The translations under genes and the position numbers were made by a program. The notes under the pieces are model-generated. The model had not been told where the DNA came from, ran no database searches, and worked only from the letters and a program-made list of their open reading frames with translations. 64,000 bases of DNA. Origin: Symsagittifera roscoffensis. Lineage: Eukaryota > Xenacoelomorpha > Acoela > Convolutidae. Location of the stretch: contig NC_087066.1 of assembly GCF_963678635.1 (NCBI RefSeq), positions 19,251,996 to 19,315,995 of the forward strand. Direction: 5' to 3'. Positions 22,217 to 33,250 of this stretch are shown here, one piece after another; within the stretch, counting starts at the first letter, position 1, and the number at the start of each line of letters is the position of its first letter.

Positions 22217-23251
22217 ATGCCAAAAATAGCGGTTTTGGGCTGCGGAATTTCTGGGCTATCAAGTGCCTACCGAATTCTGTGTCAATTTGGATGCGAAGTC
22301 GAATTGACGGTTATTTCGGAGTACAGTTATGAACAAACTACTAGTAGAGTAGCCGCTGGATTATGGCGACCAGACGAAAAATACGGATCTAGTCCAGAAA
22401 TGACGGAAAAACTGAAACGATGGTTTCTAGAAACACGAATCTATTATGAGGAAGTAATAGCGAAAGGAGAGGAATGGGAACGTGGAATTTCTTCTAGCTT
22501 TCTACTAAAATTTGAACCGAAAGAAGAAAGATCTAATATATTGTTTGACGACATTGTTCCAGTATCGTTTCGATTGGAGAAAGACCAAATTCAAGCTTTA
22601 TACCCGCACGCCGAAATTCCGACAGAAACGTTGTACGCCAATTTAAACCGAAATTTCATGTGTCGACCGCGAATTTATATGCCATGGATGATCAGCGAAA
22701 TCAAAAAAATGGGCGGTAAGTTCGAAATTGGGATAAAAGTGAAAAGTTTCGAGGAACTGAGCGAGACTTATGATATAGTGATTAATTGTTCGGCAATGTC
22801 TGCTAAAGAGTTATTGAAGGATGACCTTATGGTTCCGGTTAGAGGTCAAGTTACGGTTGTCCATGCCCCCTGGATCAGTCAGAGTTTGCAGATAGACTTT
22901 TCTGGATATATTCTGACAGGTAGTGATGGTACGGTTACTGTAGGGGGGTGTTACCAAGAGGGTGTAGTGGATTGGAGCATCGATTATGATCTAAAAGATA
23001 AATATTTTGAAAAGTGTTGCGAGTTTGTTCCATCATTGAGAAAAGCAGAGTTCATTGAAGATATGGTCGGCCATAGGCCTTTGAGGAAAACAGGTCCGAG
23101 GGTAGAGATGGAATTTTGGACAGTAAAGAGTGGACATAAAAAGTTGCCCATAATCCATAACTATGGCCATGGACCAGAAGGGTGGGGTTTGCATTGGGGA
23201 ACGAGTGGAGATGTATTGAAGCTGTTCATAGAATGGATGAAGTCAAATTAG
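22217..23251 (+). CDS. D-amino-acid / D-aspartate oxidase family, intronless
   Basis: FAD-dependent oxidase predicted to deaminate D-amino acids to the 2-oxo acid with release of H2O2 and ammonia, normally in peroxisomes. The frame is 344 residues, the family's usual length. Visible marks: the FAD dinucleotide-binding loop GCGISG (8-13), VAAGLWRP (about 45-52), the second nucleotide-contact strand DIVINCSA, PVRGQV, SGYILTG followed by VTVGGCYQEG, the substrate-carboxylate arginine region GHRPLRK, and the C-terminal FAD motif HNYGHGPEGWGLHWGTS. The usual second active-site tyrosine just before SGYILTG appears to be Asp (IDFSGY). The C-terminus KSN lacks a peroxisomal SKL-type tail. There are no introns, and it lies in the sense orientation inside SNAP-25 intron 2. 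DAO versus DDO cannot be settled by eye. Confidence 0.92.
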   Translation: MPKIAVLGCGISGLSSAYRILCQFGCEVELTVISEYSYEQTTSRVAAGLWRPDEKYGSSPEMTEKLKRWFLETRIYYEEVIAKGEEWERGISSSFLLKFEPKEERSNILFDDIVPVSFRLEKDQIQALYPHAEIPTETLYANLNRNFMCRPRIYMPWMISEIKKMGGKFEIGIKVKSFEELSETYDIVINCSAMSAKELLKDDLMVPVRGQVTVVHAPWISQSLQIDFSGYILTGSDGTVTVGGCYQEGVVDWSIDYDLKDKYFEKCCEFVPSLRKAEFIEDMVGHRPLRKTGPRVEMEFWTVKSGHKKLPIIHNYGHGPEGWGLHWGTSGDVLKLFIEWMKSN

Positions 23252-24940
23252 TTATCAGTTATAGCCAAGCTAAGAAGTGTATTTATCATAAATGTAATTA
23301 TCTATCCAAATTAATAATTTTTTATAATAGAGTTGATGTATATATATTTTTAAATTAAACCGAAGAGTTTTAGTGAAATGCGACATTCCTGATTTATATC
23401 CAAATTGTAAAGATAAATTTTTTATATTTTTGATTTTATTTGTAAGTATAAATCAGACGTTTCTTACTTCTAATTTTGCATTTGGTAGAAAAAGTGAGTT
23501 AGCAAATTAGCAAGTTCATATAGCTGAGAAAAGGACTTTTTTCTCATATAACTGAGAAAACGAAAACACTTAATTGAATAAAAAAGTTAAAACAATTTTT
23601 GGTCTCAGTTACAAATAGAGGCGAGTGTCAGCCATCTTGCCCACATATTGCCTCTCGAGGTGCAAAGTGACACGAACAATTTTTATTGCTTCCTTGTTTT
23701 ATTAAATTTTTCATGAATTGCTTCCACAATTGATCCATTACTGTATGTGACTTGAGTGTCACTTCTTTGATGAAATGTTGTGTTTTTAAATGATCGATTA
23801 GGTGACTCTGATTATCTTAGATCTCTTTTAAATATAGTCGCTGTTTCGTAGACCGTCAAAAGAATTGACTGAATAATTGCTTGTTGTTGCAACCTCTCCC
23901 AGTTAAGTTTATATGAAGTTATCCTGAAAGCACAGCACGTATTGCTGCAACCACTTCACAAAATGGAAGGAAAAAAGTATAGCCTAGTGTGTAATTGTTT
24001 TCAGTTGAATTCGGAAAGCTCAAGAAACGATCGAAATTGATTTAACTGAAGAAACTTATTTAGGTCACATATTTTTTTTTGTTTTTTTTTCATCACTCGT
24101 TTGACTTTTGATTTTTTTCAAGTTCAGTTCATTTCCTCTATTGAAAGGAAGGCAAAATCCACTATCGAACAGCAAAAGTATAAAGGTCATGAAAAACGTG
24201 ATCAACTAACTTCTCATTTGGAAAGTAGATTATAATTTTAAAGTTTGTTAGCGAAATTTACAAAAAAACTGCCGATTTATCCAGTTTTCTCTATTTGAGT
24301 TAAAATTATGAAAAAATTGTTTGTCATAAAAGAATCGGAAATTCAAAGAATTTTTACAGGATTCATTTATTTTCAAATTGCGAATTTTCTAAGTTTTTGT
24401 TCCCTTGTGTCAATAATTCGACATTCGCCACCTTTTGGTCTTTATCCCGCCAACTAAATTTCGAGTAATAGTTTGGTGTGAATAGTTTTAGGATTATGAG
24501 TGCAAAACTTATTTTGAAGTTTCCTTCGTGCAAAACTGCTTATTAATGAACTTCTGTGCCTTGATTTTCTGCTACAATTTTTATGCCTACATTCTTCTGC
24601 TCAATCGTTTGTACGTAGTTTTAAACACTCTCGGCCTCTTAGTTCCAAACCTATTTTTCTTGCTCATTTAAAGGTACCATTAAAAAATTAACACGTACGT
24701 ATAAAATATTAACTCAATCGGGTCCGGTTAAAACAACCGTAAAAAGAATTTTTCCTACCAGTCCTTAATAATTATCGGAGCTAGCTCTCTACATCACGCT
24801 CTCCAGACCCAGCACAGAGAAAACAACGTGAATTGAAGAACCGAGTCATTACAATTCCCGGACAACAAAATCAACAAGAAAAAAAAACGATCCAGTTTCT
24901 TCTCAGTCACGCTCTGAATAAAACAGGGAATTATTATCTG
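23252..24940. other. Intron 2 sequence; interspersed repeat at 24100-24215
   Basis: No gene. At 24100-24215 the TTCAGTTCATTTCC...CCACTATCGAACAGCAAAAG...AAAAACGTGATC motif set recurs (see 10780-10880 and 62020-62105). Confidence 0.4.
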
Positions 24941-25220
24941 GCACGACGTCATCTATAACTCCCTAACAAAACACAGCAGCAATAACTTCACTACAAAGTT
25001 TAGGAACAGAAGTTGTGGAAACGCTAACATTGTTTTCAAAACAAATCAAAAGAGTGGTGTACTGCAACTGATTCGGAGCAGCCGATATTTTTTCGGGTTT
25101 GAAGGCAGCCAAAAAACATGACATTATAGAAGTAATGCCTATCATTGAAAATCTGCTCCCGAAAAAGGAAAAAAACCTGATCTTGTCAAGCAGTATCGTG
25201 GTCTTCATCAACGTTCAACT
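24941..25220 (+). pseudogene. Decayed coding fragment, possibly a transposon-borne SGNH-like ORF
   Basis: In one + strand frame the sequence reads IIIWHDVIYNSLTKHSSNN and, about 35 residues on, GVLQLIRSSRYFFGFEG. After a frame change comes HQRSTLELKRFR. The layout (WHDVxxNSxxKHxxN, then a conserved hydrophobic block, then LELKxxR) reminds me of an uncharacterised ORF common in marine invertebrate transposons. I cannot confirm that without a search. Stops break the frame. Confidence 0.3.
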
Positions 25221-25499
25221 TTAGAACTCAAAAGATTCAGAGAAACCTTGATAATCCCAGCAGACCTGGTTTGAAGAAAACCCCGAAAAGATTCCAAGAA
25301 ACGAAGGAACCAGCAGAAAGAGGCGGAACAATTTTAATGTTTTATATGCACTTATGATGTTGCGAAAGGCTGAGATTTGATTGTTTAGTGGCGTGGTTGA
25401 AGAACTAGGGCGCCTAAGAGTCCAACTTGTCCTTTGCATTATCAAACAGTGTTCATACATTCTACCTCCCCATTGCCTTTACATCGGTTTAGCATATGA

Positions 25500-27173
25500 G
25501 TTTTAATAAAGCTTTTGGATGCAAACTTGATATTGCAGGAATGTCCGTTTTGTTGCAAGTTAGCTGCAGTTTTTCGGGGTGTTGACTAGTGTCTGATTTC
25601 AGGAGCGCCAAATGTCAAGGCCTTCGATTGATGGGGGTAGTTGGGTACCGCACGGGGGGCCGTGTTCCCTGTTTTCTTTATTAGGTTTCAGTATTGTATT
25701 CGAGTTAACTTTTTTCACCCTCTTGTTAATTCTATGATATACCAAAATGGTTACTTTCAAACGCGGGAATAATCATCATCATGATCAAGTGGATTTTAAT
25801 TTTTGGGTTTTCCAGCGGAAAAAAAATACCATTGACTAAGTTTTTTTTGCAAATTGGGTTATTTCATCAAAAGTGGCAAACATAACAGTATCTGGAAACT
25901 CAAAAAGCTTTAAAGTGATGTATTTTGCTCTTTGAGACTTAAAAAGTTGAAGTATTTTTTCAAACAAGTCAATCTTTAAAAAGTCCATCATGTATTCCAT
26001 CATCACAAAAATACATCACGATAAAGTTATATGATTTTTAGGAGCCTTCAATGAGGAAATAGCCAACATGAGACTCCATTTGAAACAGCCAACAGACTGT
26101 TAGAAAAGAGTCAATGAACGCAAGGTGATCCCTTGAGTTCATTGAAATTTTTCCAACTGTCTGTGTATTATAGTTCGAATTGGGCTAGTTTTATGAAAAA
26201 ATAATGCCAATCATTAAATATTCTTGAAAATTTTTTTTCCTCGAAAGTTGAAAAATCTTCCCAAAAAAGTCTATCCTCTTTTTTTTTGGTTTTCTTGTCT
26301 TCATTGACACTTTTATGTTTTCTGTGAACTAGATTTTTTTTTGCTGGTTGAATTTCGAAATGAAATGATACGGAAAATTGCGCTCTATCAGTTACAAAAG
26401 TGGTTCCAATTTTTGAATGGTCGGAAGAATGAAAATATTCTGCAGTTGTGATTATTCAGGCTCCGTGGTTTATAGTTAGTGCCTACTGTAGCATTGCTAA
26501 ATTAATCTTTGGCAGTACATCGACTCTGGATTAACCAAATCGTTGTGTTGAAATAGTTTTTTTCACCCATTTACCAGAAGTAAATCTTTGTCTTAACTCA
26601 GAGTTTTTGATTTTGTTTTCAGGCTCTATTTGAATTTTGAAAAAAAAAAAAGTTTTCGATTCCCAAAATGGCGCAAACAAAACTCGAGAAACTAACTTTA
26701 CTCGAGTATAGCTACGTTTTCACGGCCTAAATGAAGCATAAATAAGCTATTTTAAGCCTTCTCGCTTACCTTATTCTCTCGAAATTACCAAAAGTCAAAA
26801 ATTTCAAACAGGTTTTTCTCGACAGAAATATTTTCAAAATTTTAAAATGTCCATCGAATCACCATTGAAAGGACTCTAATATGATGTGTCACTCGACATT
26901 TTTCGATGATTATTTGTGGTACCTGATTTTGCCAGGAAGAAAAAGAAAAACTAAAACACGTGAATACAAAATTTCAATGTTAGGAACAATAACTAATTGC
27001 TTTTTCGTGTGCTAATTGTTATTGTAATTCTCTATTTAGAATTCTGTAAGAAATTAAGCATTTTAATTAAGTCTAGTTCATAGATTGTTATTACTTCATA
27101 GAATAGTTAAAATTTTGAAACATCCATTACAGTCTTTTGTTCAATAAGTCTTGTGATCATTGAGTCTTTTAAT
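25500..27173. other. No gene seen; repeat pieces
   Basis: Contains a copy of the CCAACAGACTGTTAGAAAAGAG / AATGAACGCAAG motif at 26088-26125 (others at 12290-12325 and 61860-61905). At 26850-26970 lies a stretch shared with 50120-50270 (TCACTCGAC...GATTATTTGTGG). Confidence 0.35.
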
Positions 27174-27280
27174 TCACGCATGTTTTCCCACGTCATCTCC
27201 AAAGAAGACAATTGGGCGTCTGTCACTGTAGCTGTTGTCATCATCCGAATTCACTCCCGTCAAAATCAGTGGAGTGTGAG
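27174..27280 (-). CDS. Acidic type I membrane protein, exon 2 (cytoplasmic tail)
   Basis: The - strand acceptor TTTCAG ends at 27281. Joined to the GTAAGT donor of the upstream exon it keeps the frame, and together they give 436 residues. The tail reads THTPLILTGVNSDDDNSYSD then RRPIVFFGDDVGKHA before TGA at 27174. A compact, motif-like tail in the correct phase after a membrane segment supports the splice. The unspliced alternative extends about 47 residues into the intron at 27545-27687 and looks less protein-like. Confidence 0.72.
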
Positions 27281-27687
27281 CTGAAATACAAAAGCACCCA
27301 GCTTAATATACCTTCTAAACGGAAGAAATATGCCATAATTTGATTTTTATGGTGTAGTTTTATGATGTTAGTCCCGCTGTTTTATTGTCAATGACAATTA
27401 TATACGATTGATCCTGCTTAATTTTGAGACTCAATGCGCATGGAATGATGTTTTTTGAAGCCATAAATTTGATTAAACTATAATTTATGAGGGCAATAAA
27501 GTGAAGAAACGTCTCCGCTGAAATGCGTTGAAAATATTGATTGATTAGTTTGCTAATTTGGGAACCTTCAGCAAGGTATGTTTTAGATGGTAAAAAATTA
27601 GTCGTATGCGCCTCAAAAATAGAAATAGTTCATAATTTTTTGCGTATAAATAACGTTTTGTAGCAGACATGCTAGTTTTCAACTTAC

Positions 27688-28891
27688 TGATTCTGTATCC
27701 GTAATAGTACTTGAACACAATATAGCAGAACAGTCCAGTCCCAACAAGTAGAATAGAGAACAACGCCCAGTGTGCAATGAACGCTCCTGAATCGCCCGCT
27801 TTTTTGCTCTGGAATTTAGGAGTATCAGTTTTGGAGTTCCAATTCTCTCCTGATTCATCCTCGTAGTCGTAATCATTATCGATAAGCCATCGCCATTTAA
27901 AATCATTGCCTGCATAATCATAGTCATAATATTTGTAGTCTTCGTCATAACCCCCAATTCCGAGCCAGTAGTCATAGTCCTCGTCATCCGAATCATCGCC
28001 ATCTTTATGATTTTCCTGATCTTTGGAGTAGTCATAGTGGTAATCGCCTTGTAGATCGAGTTCGTTGAAAAAATCATGCCAATCATCGTAGTCGAAATCT
28101 ACGTAAAGGTCACCGAAGTCTTTGTTGTCATTTTTCTCTTCGCCTTCTTTCTTCATTATTTCGTTTTCGTAGCTTTGTACCTTATTGGCTTCGTTTGCTT
28201 TGACTTCGTCTTCTTTGTTTTTAGGTACATTGACGCCTCCAGTAATGTCTTTTTCACTTTCGCTGTTTTCTTCGGCAGTCGCTCCGTCCTGTTTCTCTTG
28301 AGTTGGAGCGGCTGTTTTCTCGTCAACCCCTGATTCAGATTTCTCCTCCACCTGTATTTTATATATATTATCTTGCACTGGAAGATGAAGAATTGGTTCT
28401 GAGGGTTTCTCTGGATGCCTATGAATATCAGCATTTTCAGGAGGAATTTCAGTTTCCTTTGGTGGCGGCCTAAGTGCAGTTTCGCCTTCAGAAGAAATCT
28501 CAACATTTGCTTGGTCATTCTCAACTCGAATACCAGTAGATGCTGTGCCCACTAGAACAGCACCTACGTCTGTCTTCGTAGACTTTGATGCTGGTATGGA
28601 ACTTTGTTCTAGTGCTTCTTGCTCAGAAGTTGGTGCTGGTGATAGAGTCTTAGAGGAACCTTGTGGTTCATCTTGCGGTCCTTTCGCATCGACTGGTTCC
28701 TGAATCATAGGTTCATCACTCAAAACTTCCGTTAGAGAGTTTCTGATTTCTTCATCAGTTTCAACATTGACTTGTTTTTGATTTTCTGTGTGGACAATCT
28801 GTGGTGCCGTGTCTTCATTTCCTTGTGCTGACACAAGAACTCCAGTTTGCAAAGCAAGTAGCAGGAAGATTTTGATTATGAAAACCTTCAT
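27688..28891 (-). CDS. Acidic Asp/Tyr-rich type I membrane protein, exon 1
   Basis: I do not recognise the family. The ATG at 28891 starts MKVFIIKIFLLLALQTGVLV, a typical signal peptide ending near SAQG. The luminal or extracellular part of about 330 residues is low-complexity, rich in Glu, Lys and Thr. It turns into a striking Asp/Tyr zone (YVDFDYDDWHDFF, then DSDDEDYDYW, then YKYYDYDYAG). A single membrane helix follows (ALFSILLVGTGLFCYIVF) and then basic-aromatic KYYYGYR. The donor ATCA|GTAAGT lies at the end. Overall the layout resembles TGN38/TGOLN2-like and KCT2-like proteins of the secretory pathway, which is an analogy only. The gene lies antisense within SNAP-25 intron 2. The in-frame TTG 12 bases upstream is not used as a start here. 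Confidence 0.85.
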
Positions 28892-31250
28892 TCTGGTTGC
28901 CAAGCGGCGCTGAAATTTTATTTGCTCAATGAAATTTGTTCAAATAAGAATAAACTTGGAAAGTTTTCAAATTTGATTTAAATGGCAATATAAAAGTGAC
29001 GAAATTGGATAGGAATGCGCTTGTATTTTCTATAGCTCCGAGGTAACTGAAATTTCTAGCCGCTGTGACTATGCATTTAAAAAAACGAATGTAGAGCTTA
29101 TGGTGCAAAATCACGTGTATACAGTATAAATATACGCAGTTCTTGTGATTTTTTATTGTAACATTCTTACCTTACTGTGATTTTCTGTTTGAAGTATTGT
29201 CGAGCAAAAAGCTTGCTTTGTGCGTAAGCGTTGAGATAAGCTGACGACTTGAAAGTATTTTCAGATACAACAAGCTGACTATTTTTTGAGTCCAATTTGT
29301 GACAATGGACCGCTGAAAAAGTTAATTCATGCCAGAGCTGATCATTTTTCAACTAAAACTGAAACTTGTTCTGATACTAGTTTACGTAATCTGAATGTTG
29401 TCATGTAATTTTTGCTCCAAAACTACTTCAAATTTTCCTTGTTTCTCAGATGACGGAGAAAATGCTTGATTAGAGAGAGTGTTGGATAATCAATTCTAAG
29501 TGCAAGTTATAACTTCTGAAGTCATGGACAGATTTGCTTGACAGACAGAATCGGGGAAAGAATTGTGATCAGTGGGGAAAATCACTTCCACTCAAAAGGC
29601 GTATTACTTCTAAGTCCTTAAAGACGGCGCACTGTAAGCAACCAAGTGCAAAGCAAAAAAAGAAGTCCTAAGTAACTGCCAAATTATATATTCATACTGA
29701 GGCCTTTCAGTAACAATACTGAAATTTTTCTTAAATGAGGAAGTGTGCGTTTTCATTTCTCAGAAAGGGTTATCAACTGATTATTTAAAGAAGATTTTTT
29801 TTCTCATTGTTAATGGTAAATATGCAGAAACGAAAGTTATGACATGAAGCACCAGAAACAGCGAGGGGACAGCTAACGAACCAATTTGGGTTAGAAAGCA
29901 CTGCCGGTTGTATTGAATGAATTTACAAATTGAAGATCTTCATGGAAAGTGGAAAAATATGTGAAAACATAAACGAAAAGATTTGTAAAAAAATGACGAA
30001 GTTTGAATAAACATAAAGCAACTGATATATGGCATTCTCTAGACAGGTTAATGACATAAATCGGAGCTCTGCGTCGACATTTGAAATGGTTGTTTAATCG
30101 TAGACGGTATAAATATCAGGAAAACTTGACATCATGAAAAGTAACTACCTTTTATTCGGCATCAATGTAATTTGATCGTTCAAACTTATGAAAGTAATTG
30201 TTTCTTATGGAAGTCGGTGGTATAGTTTTTCAGACAAATCAAGCAAAGAGTTTCTGCTGGAAATTTTTTTTTGTTATTTTAATTTCGTACAATTTAAATG
30301 GGAAATTAATTACGTCTTTTCAATAAATCGTATAATTCTCCATCTTATTTCGATTGAAGAAGGATCATTGAGATTTTCGAAATTCTTTAGAGTATATTTT
30401 TTCAATGATTTTTATGGACTTGTTATTAGTAGCTGCATGCAAATATTGTTAAGATACCAGCCCTGTTTGTCTAGATCCTGTCTATTATTCAGGTCTCTGT
30501 TCATTTTTTTTTCAGTATTACATAATTTTGGAGATTGAAATTTAAGCGTCATCTCGTAAAACAGTGAGGGCATATACAGTTTGAATTTGAAAACATAACA
30601 GCTCTATTTTTTGTACGGAAACTTTTTTTTTCAGCTCAACTGACATCTACCCAACGATTTTCAGCTCAGTTGCAGCCCTTTAAATTATTTTGAATGCCTT
30701 TTTGGTGATGGTCCTCATCACGTTCCTCAAATTGAACATTATGCGAGATGAAGTTATGAATTTTCTCAAGATTTAGTTTTTGTTGGGTTTCTTCCAAATG
30801 ATTACATAGTGGCTTTCATCCCATCTTCTGTATGCTAGCTCGCAATGCTATGTTCATGAAAATAAATTGGCAATTATTTAAGATATCATCTTTAAAGTAA
30901 AAAGCAAACTCTTGTCTTAAATAGTCGAAAAATGGACACTTCCCATGAATAACATTTTACTTTTTTGATCACCGATTTCCGTCAAAGAAAAAAAAACAAA
31001 TGATGTATCTGATTGGATTATTCTGTGCTACTTGCACAGCGAACTTTTCTTGTTAAATTTATTATTTGAGTTATTTTTAATGACAAAGGTCTGAAGTTTC
31101 TGAATTATTGGACGGCCTCAGCGAGAAAGTTATTCGAAATAATTTTAATGGGAGAACAAATATGTATGATTACTATTGCAATTAGCTACAAGCGTTATTG
31201 AAACAGTTTTTGTTTATTAGGATAAAAAAATAACTTTTTATTCTGATTAG
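28892..31250. other. Upstream region of the membrane protein gene and end of SNAP-25 intron 2
   Basis: No further gene. A diverged copy of the 3590-3810 repeat lies at 30630-30775. The motif GTGCTACTTGCACAGC lies at 31024-31040 and is inverted at 49722-49737. The intron ends TTCTGATTAG at 31250. Confidence 0.4.
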
Positions 31251-31461
31251 AATCACAAATGACGCGCGCGAGGATGAGATGGAGGAGAACATCAATGCGG
31301 TGAGTGGGGTGATCACAAATCTGAAACACATGGCCACTGACATGGGCAACGAGATCGACAGTCAGAACAGACAGCTGGACAGGGTTAACGAGAAGGCCAA
31401 TCTGAACAAGAACAGGATAGAGGAGGCCAATAAACGGGCCACCAAGATACTAGCCAAGTAG
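31251..31461 (+). CDS. SNAP25: SNAP-25, coding exon 3 of 3
   Basis: Encodes residues 137-206, the Qc SNARE helix. The join CACAA|AATCACA restores [10 protein letters not shown], matching the conserved TNDAREDEM start of this domain. Gln175 in [12 protein letters not shown] is the second ionic-layer glutamine. The C-terminus [13 protein letters not shown] ends at TAG 31459-31461. At the position cleaved by botulinum A in vertebrates (Gln-Arg) this protein has Lys-Arg. The family match is very strong over the whole exon. The 21-kb intron before it is unusually large compared with the other SNAP-25 intron of about 1.1 kb. Confidence 0.95.
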
Positions 31462-33250
31462 AGCTGCAGGGGGAAGAGGAGGAGGAAGGATCAGGTCAAG
31501 GCAGAGGTCACAAAATTGGGTCAAACGTCTACAGTACCAACTATTTTAATACGATTCATGCACGCAGTTGTCAACATCTTAGTAAAAGATACAATGACGA
31601 CTATTTAAATGGAAAAGTACACATAATTAGAATACAAAGCGATTGGATTCAAAAATGATGCATCAGTGACAACCGAAGAAAGTTTTGAAAACTCAAAGTG
31701 GCTGAAGTTTTTTTACTTAACGTTAATTTCATTTTTGGTGATTTATTGAAGACTGGTTAGAAAGGCATGATTTGTGTAACATGAATGGTATGATGAAACC
31801 AAATACCTATAAAATCTCTTCCCTCTTCCCAGATAGTGCGTTAAAAACATCAGGAAGTTCTCTTGATTCTCGAAATTTTAGAGCTGTATTTATTTGCATG
31901 AGTAGATAAGAACAGAATTTGCTTACTAACAATTGTTTCCAGCTTGTATCCGTCTTGAATTGCTTTGTGCTTGTAAATTTAATGTCAATTTGTATATTAT
32001 TTGCTGTTTTTTGGTCGAAGGTTGTCAATTAGTTGAAGATAGTTATGTGCTTTCCATACCAATCTTAAGTTACCCGTTTAATTGACTCCTTACCTTATCA
32101 AGTTAGCATGCGTCTAAATTGTGCCAGAATTAGTTTAATTAAGACAGTGTTTTGGGCAATTTTTAATTACAAGTGGGAGTGAAATTTCGGGTAACTGTCT
32201 TGCTTTTTTTGATACCATCCTTTTGCAATAATATTTCCCTCAAAAGTCTTTTCTGTGCAATATATACCCATGCTTATTTTTGTTGATTTGAAGTGAACGT
32301 TCTCTTCTCTATTTTTGTAACATCGATGCTTAAAGATCGTTTTTTAGATTCGGTATTCATTCAAGATGAAATTAGTTTTTCAAATGAACTGAACAGATAT
32401 AAAAAATACTTTGTCAAGTTTGGTTTTTGGAGAATAATTGTACTGCTAATTTAAAGGCTCGTTTTTTCTAGTTCAGCTCAAATTAGATGCTATGTTTTGT
32501 TATCTGTTTCGGTATCTGGAGGCAAAATGGTTGTGATTGTTGAAATTGTTTCTCCAATTGAGCAATATATTTGATTTTAGGGTTCTTTTGGGATCGAAAA
32601 AAAGACTGATTCAAATCTTACGCTATTGGCTCTCTACAATAGAGTTTAAGGCGTTTTTGTGGTGCAATTATTTAAATTGCATCAATTGTTAAAGCGAAGG
32701 GGAGGTTTTCTCTTGCAGCTATTCATCGGAGCTCATTATAAATTCAGCATAAATTATAGCAACTGCCTCATTTATGGCTATTTTATGCCATCTGAATTGC
32801 GAAATATGTGCCAAATAAATAATCCATGCCAACCCTGACCATTTGCTCTCATATTTTTTAAACCAATTTTGACCTTGCATACGCAAAGTCTATAAATATT
32901 TTCTATCAAGGAAGTACAAATTAGAATTCATAATAATAATAATGAACTTGAGAGACAAATGGTATGGACAAATCACTGAGAAAAATGAGTTGAGTGTGTA
33001 TAAATTTTAAATAATTGAATCGAAATGCAATGAAGGAATGGTGATAATGCTTAGATTTAATGTAGATTATAATAACTGGTTCTTAGTGTATACTTGGCTG
33101 GTAAGCGCAAAATGCAAACCTTGTTTCTATTTTTCTATTTATTTTTATCCGTGTAATTCAAATATTGATGTTCTCCTTTTTGTGATCAAAAAGACTTGAA
33201 TGAAACATTCTTCCTAAGACATTGAACTGATCGAATTTGAAAAAAAAACA
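31462..33250. other. SNAP-25 3' flank; no further gene
   Basis: The 3'UTR begins with a purine-rich run (GGGGGAAGAGGAGGAGGAAG) right after the stop. I see no canonical AATAAA close by. The rest is AT-rich without supported features. The strong T-skew of the + strand fades in this interval. Confidence 0.4.

Noticed and set aside
23240-23260. Readthrough of the oxidase stop to give a peroxisomal signal (Ser-Asn-stop-Leu)
   Set aside because: Intriguing because DDO proteins can end Ser-Asn-Leu, but the stop context lacks the known CTA readthrough signal and the reading frame goes on past the Leu.
27679-28524. Overlapping frames of 122 and 135 codons in other phases of the membrane protein exon
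   Set aside because: They are shadows of the Asp/Tyr-rich exon. Repetitive GAT/TAT codons keep other frames open.
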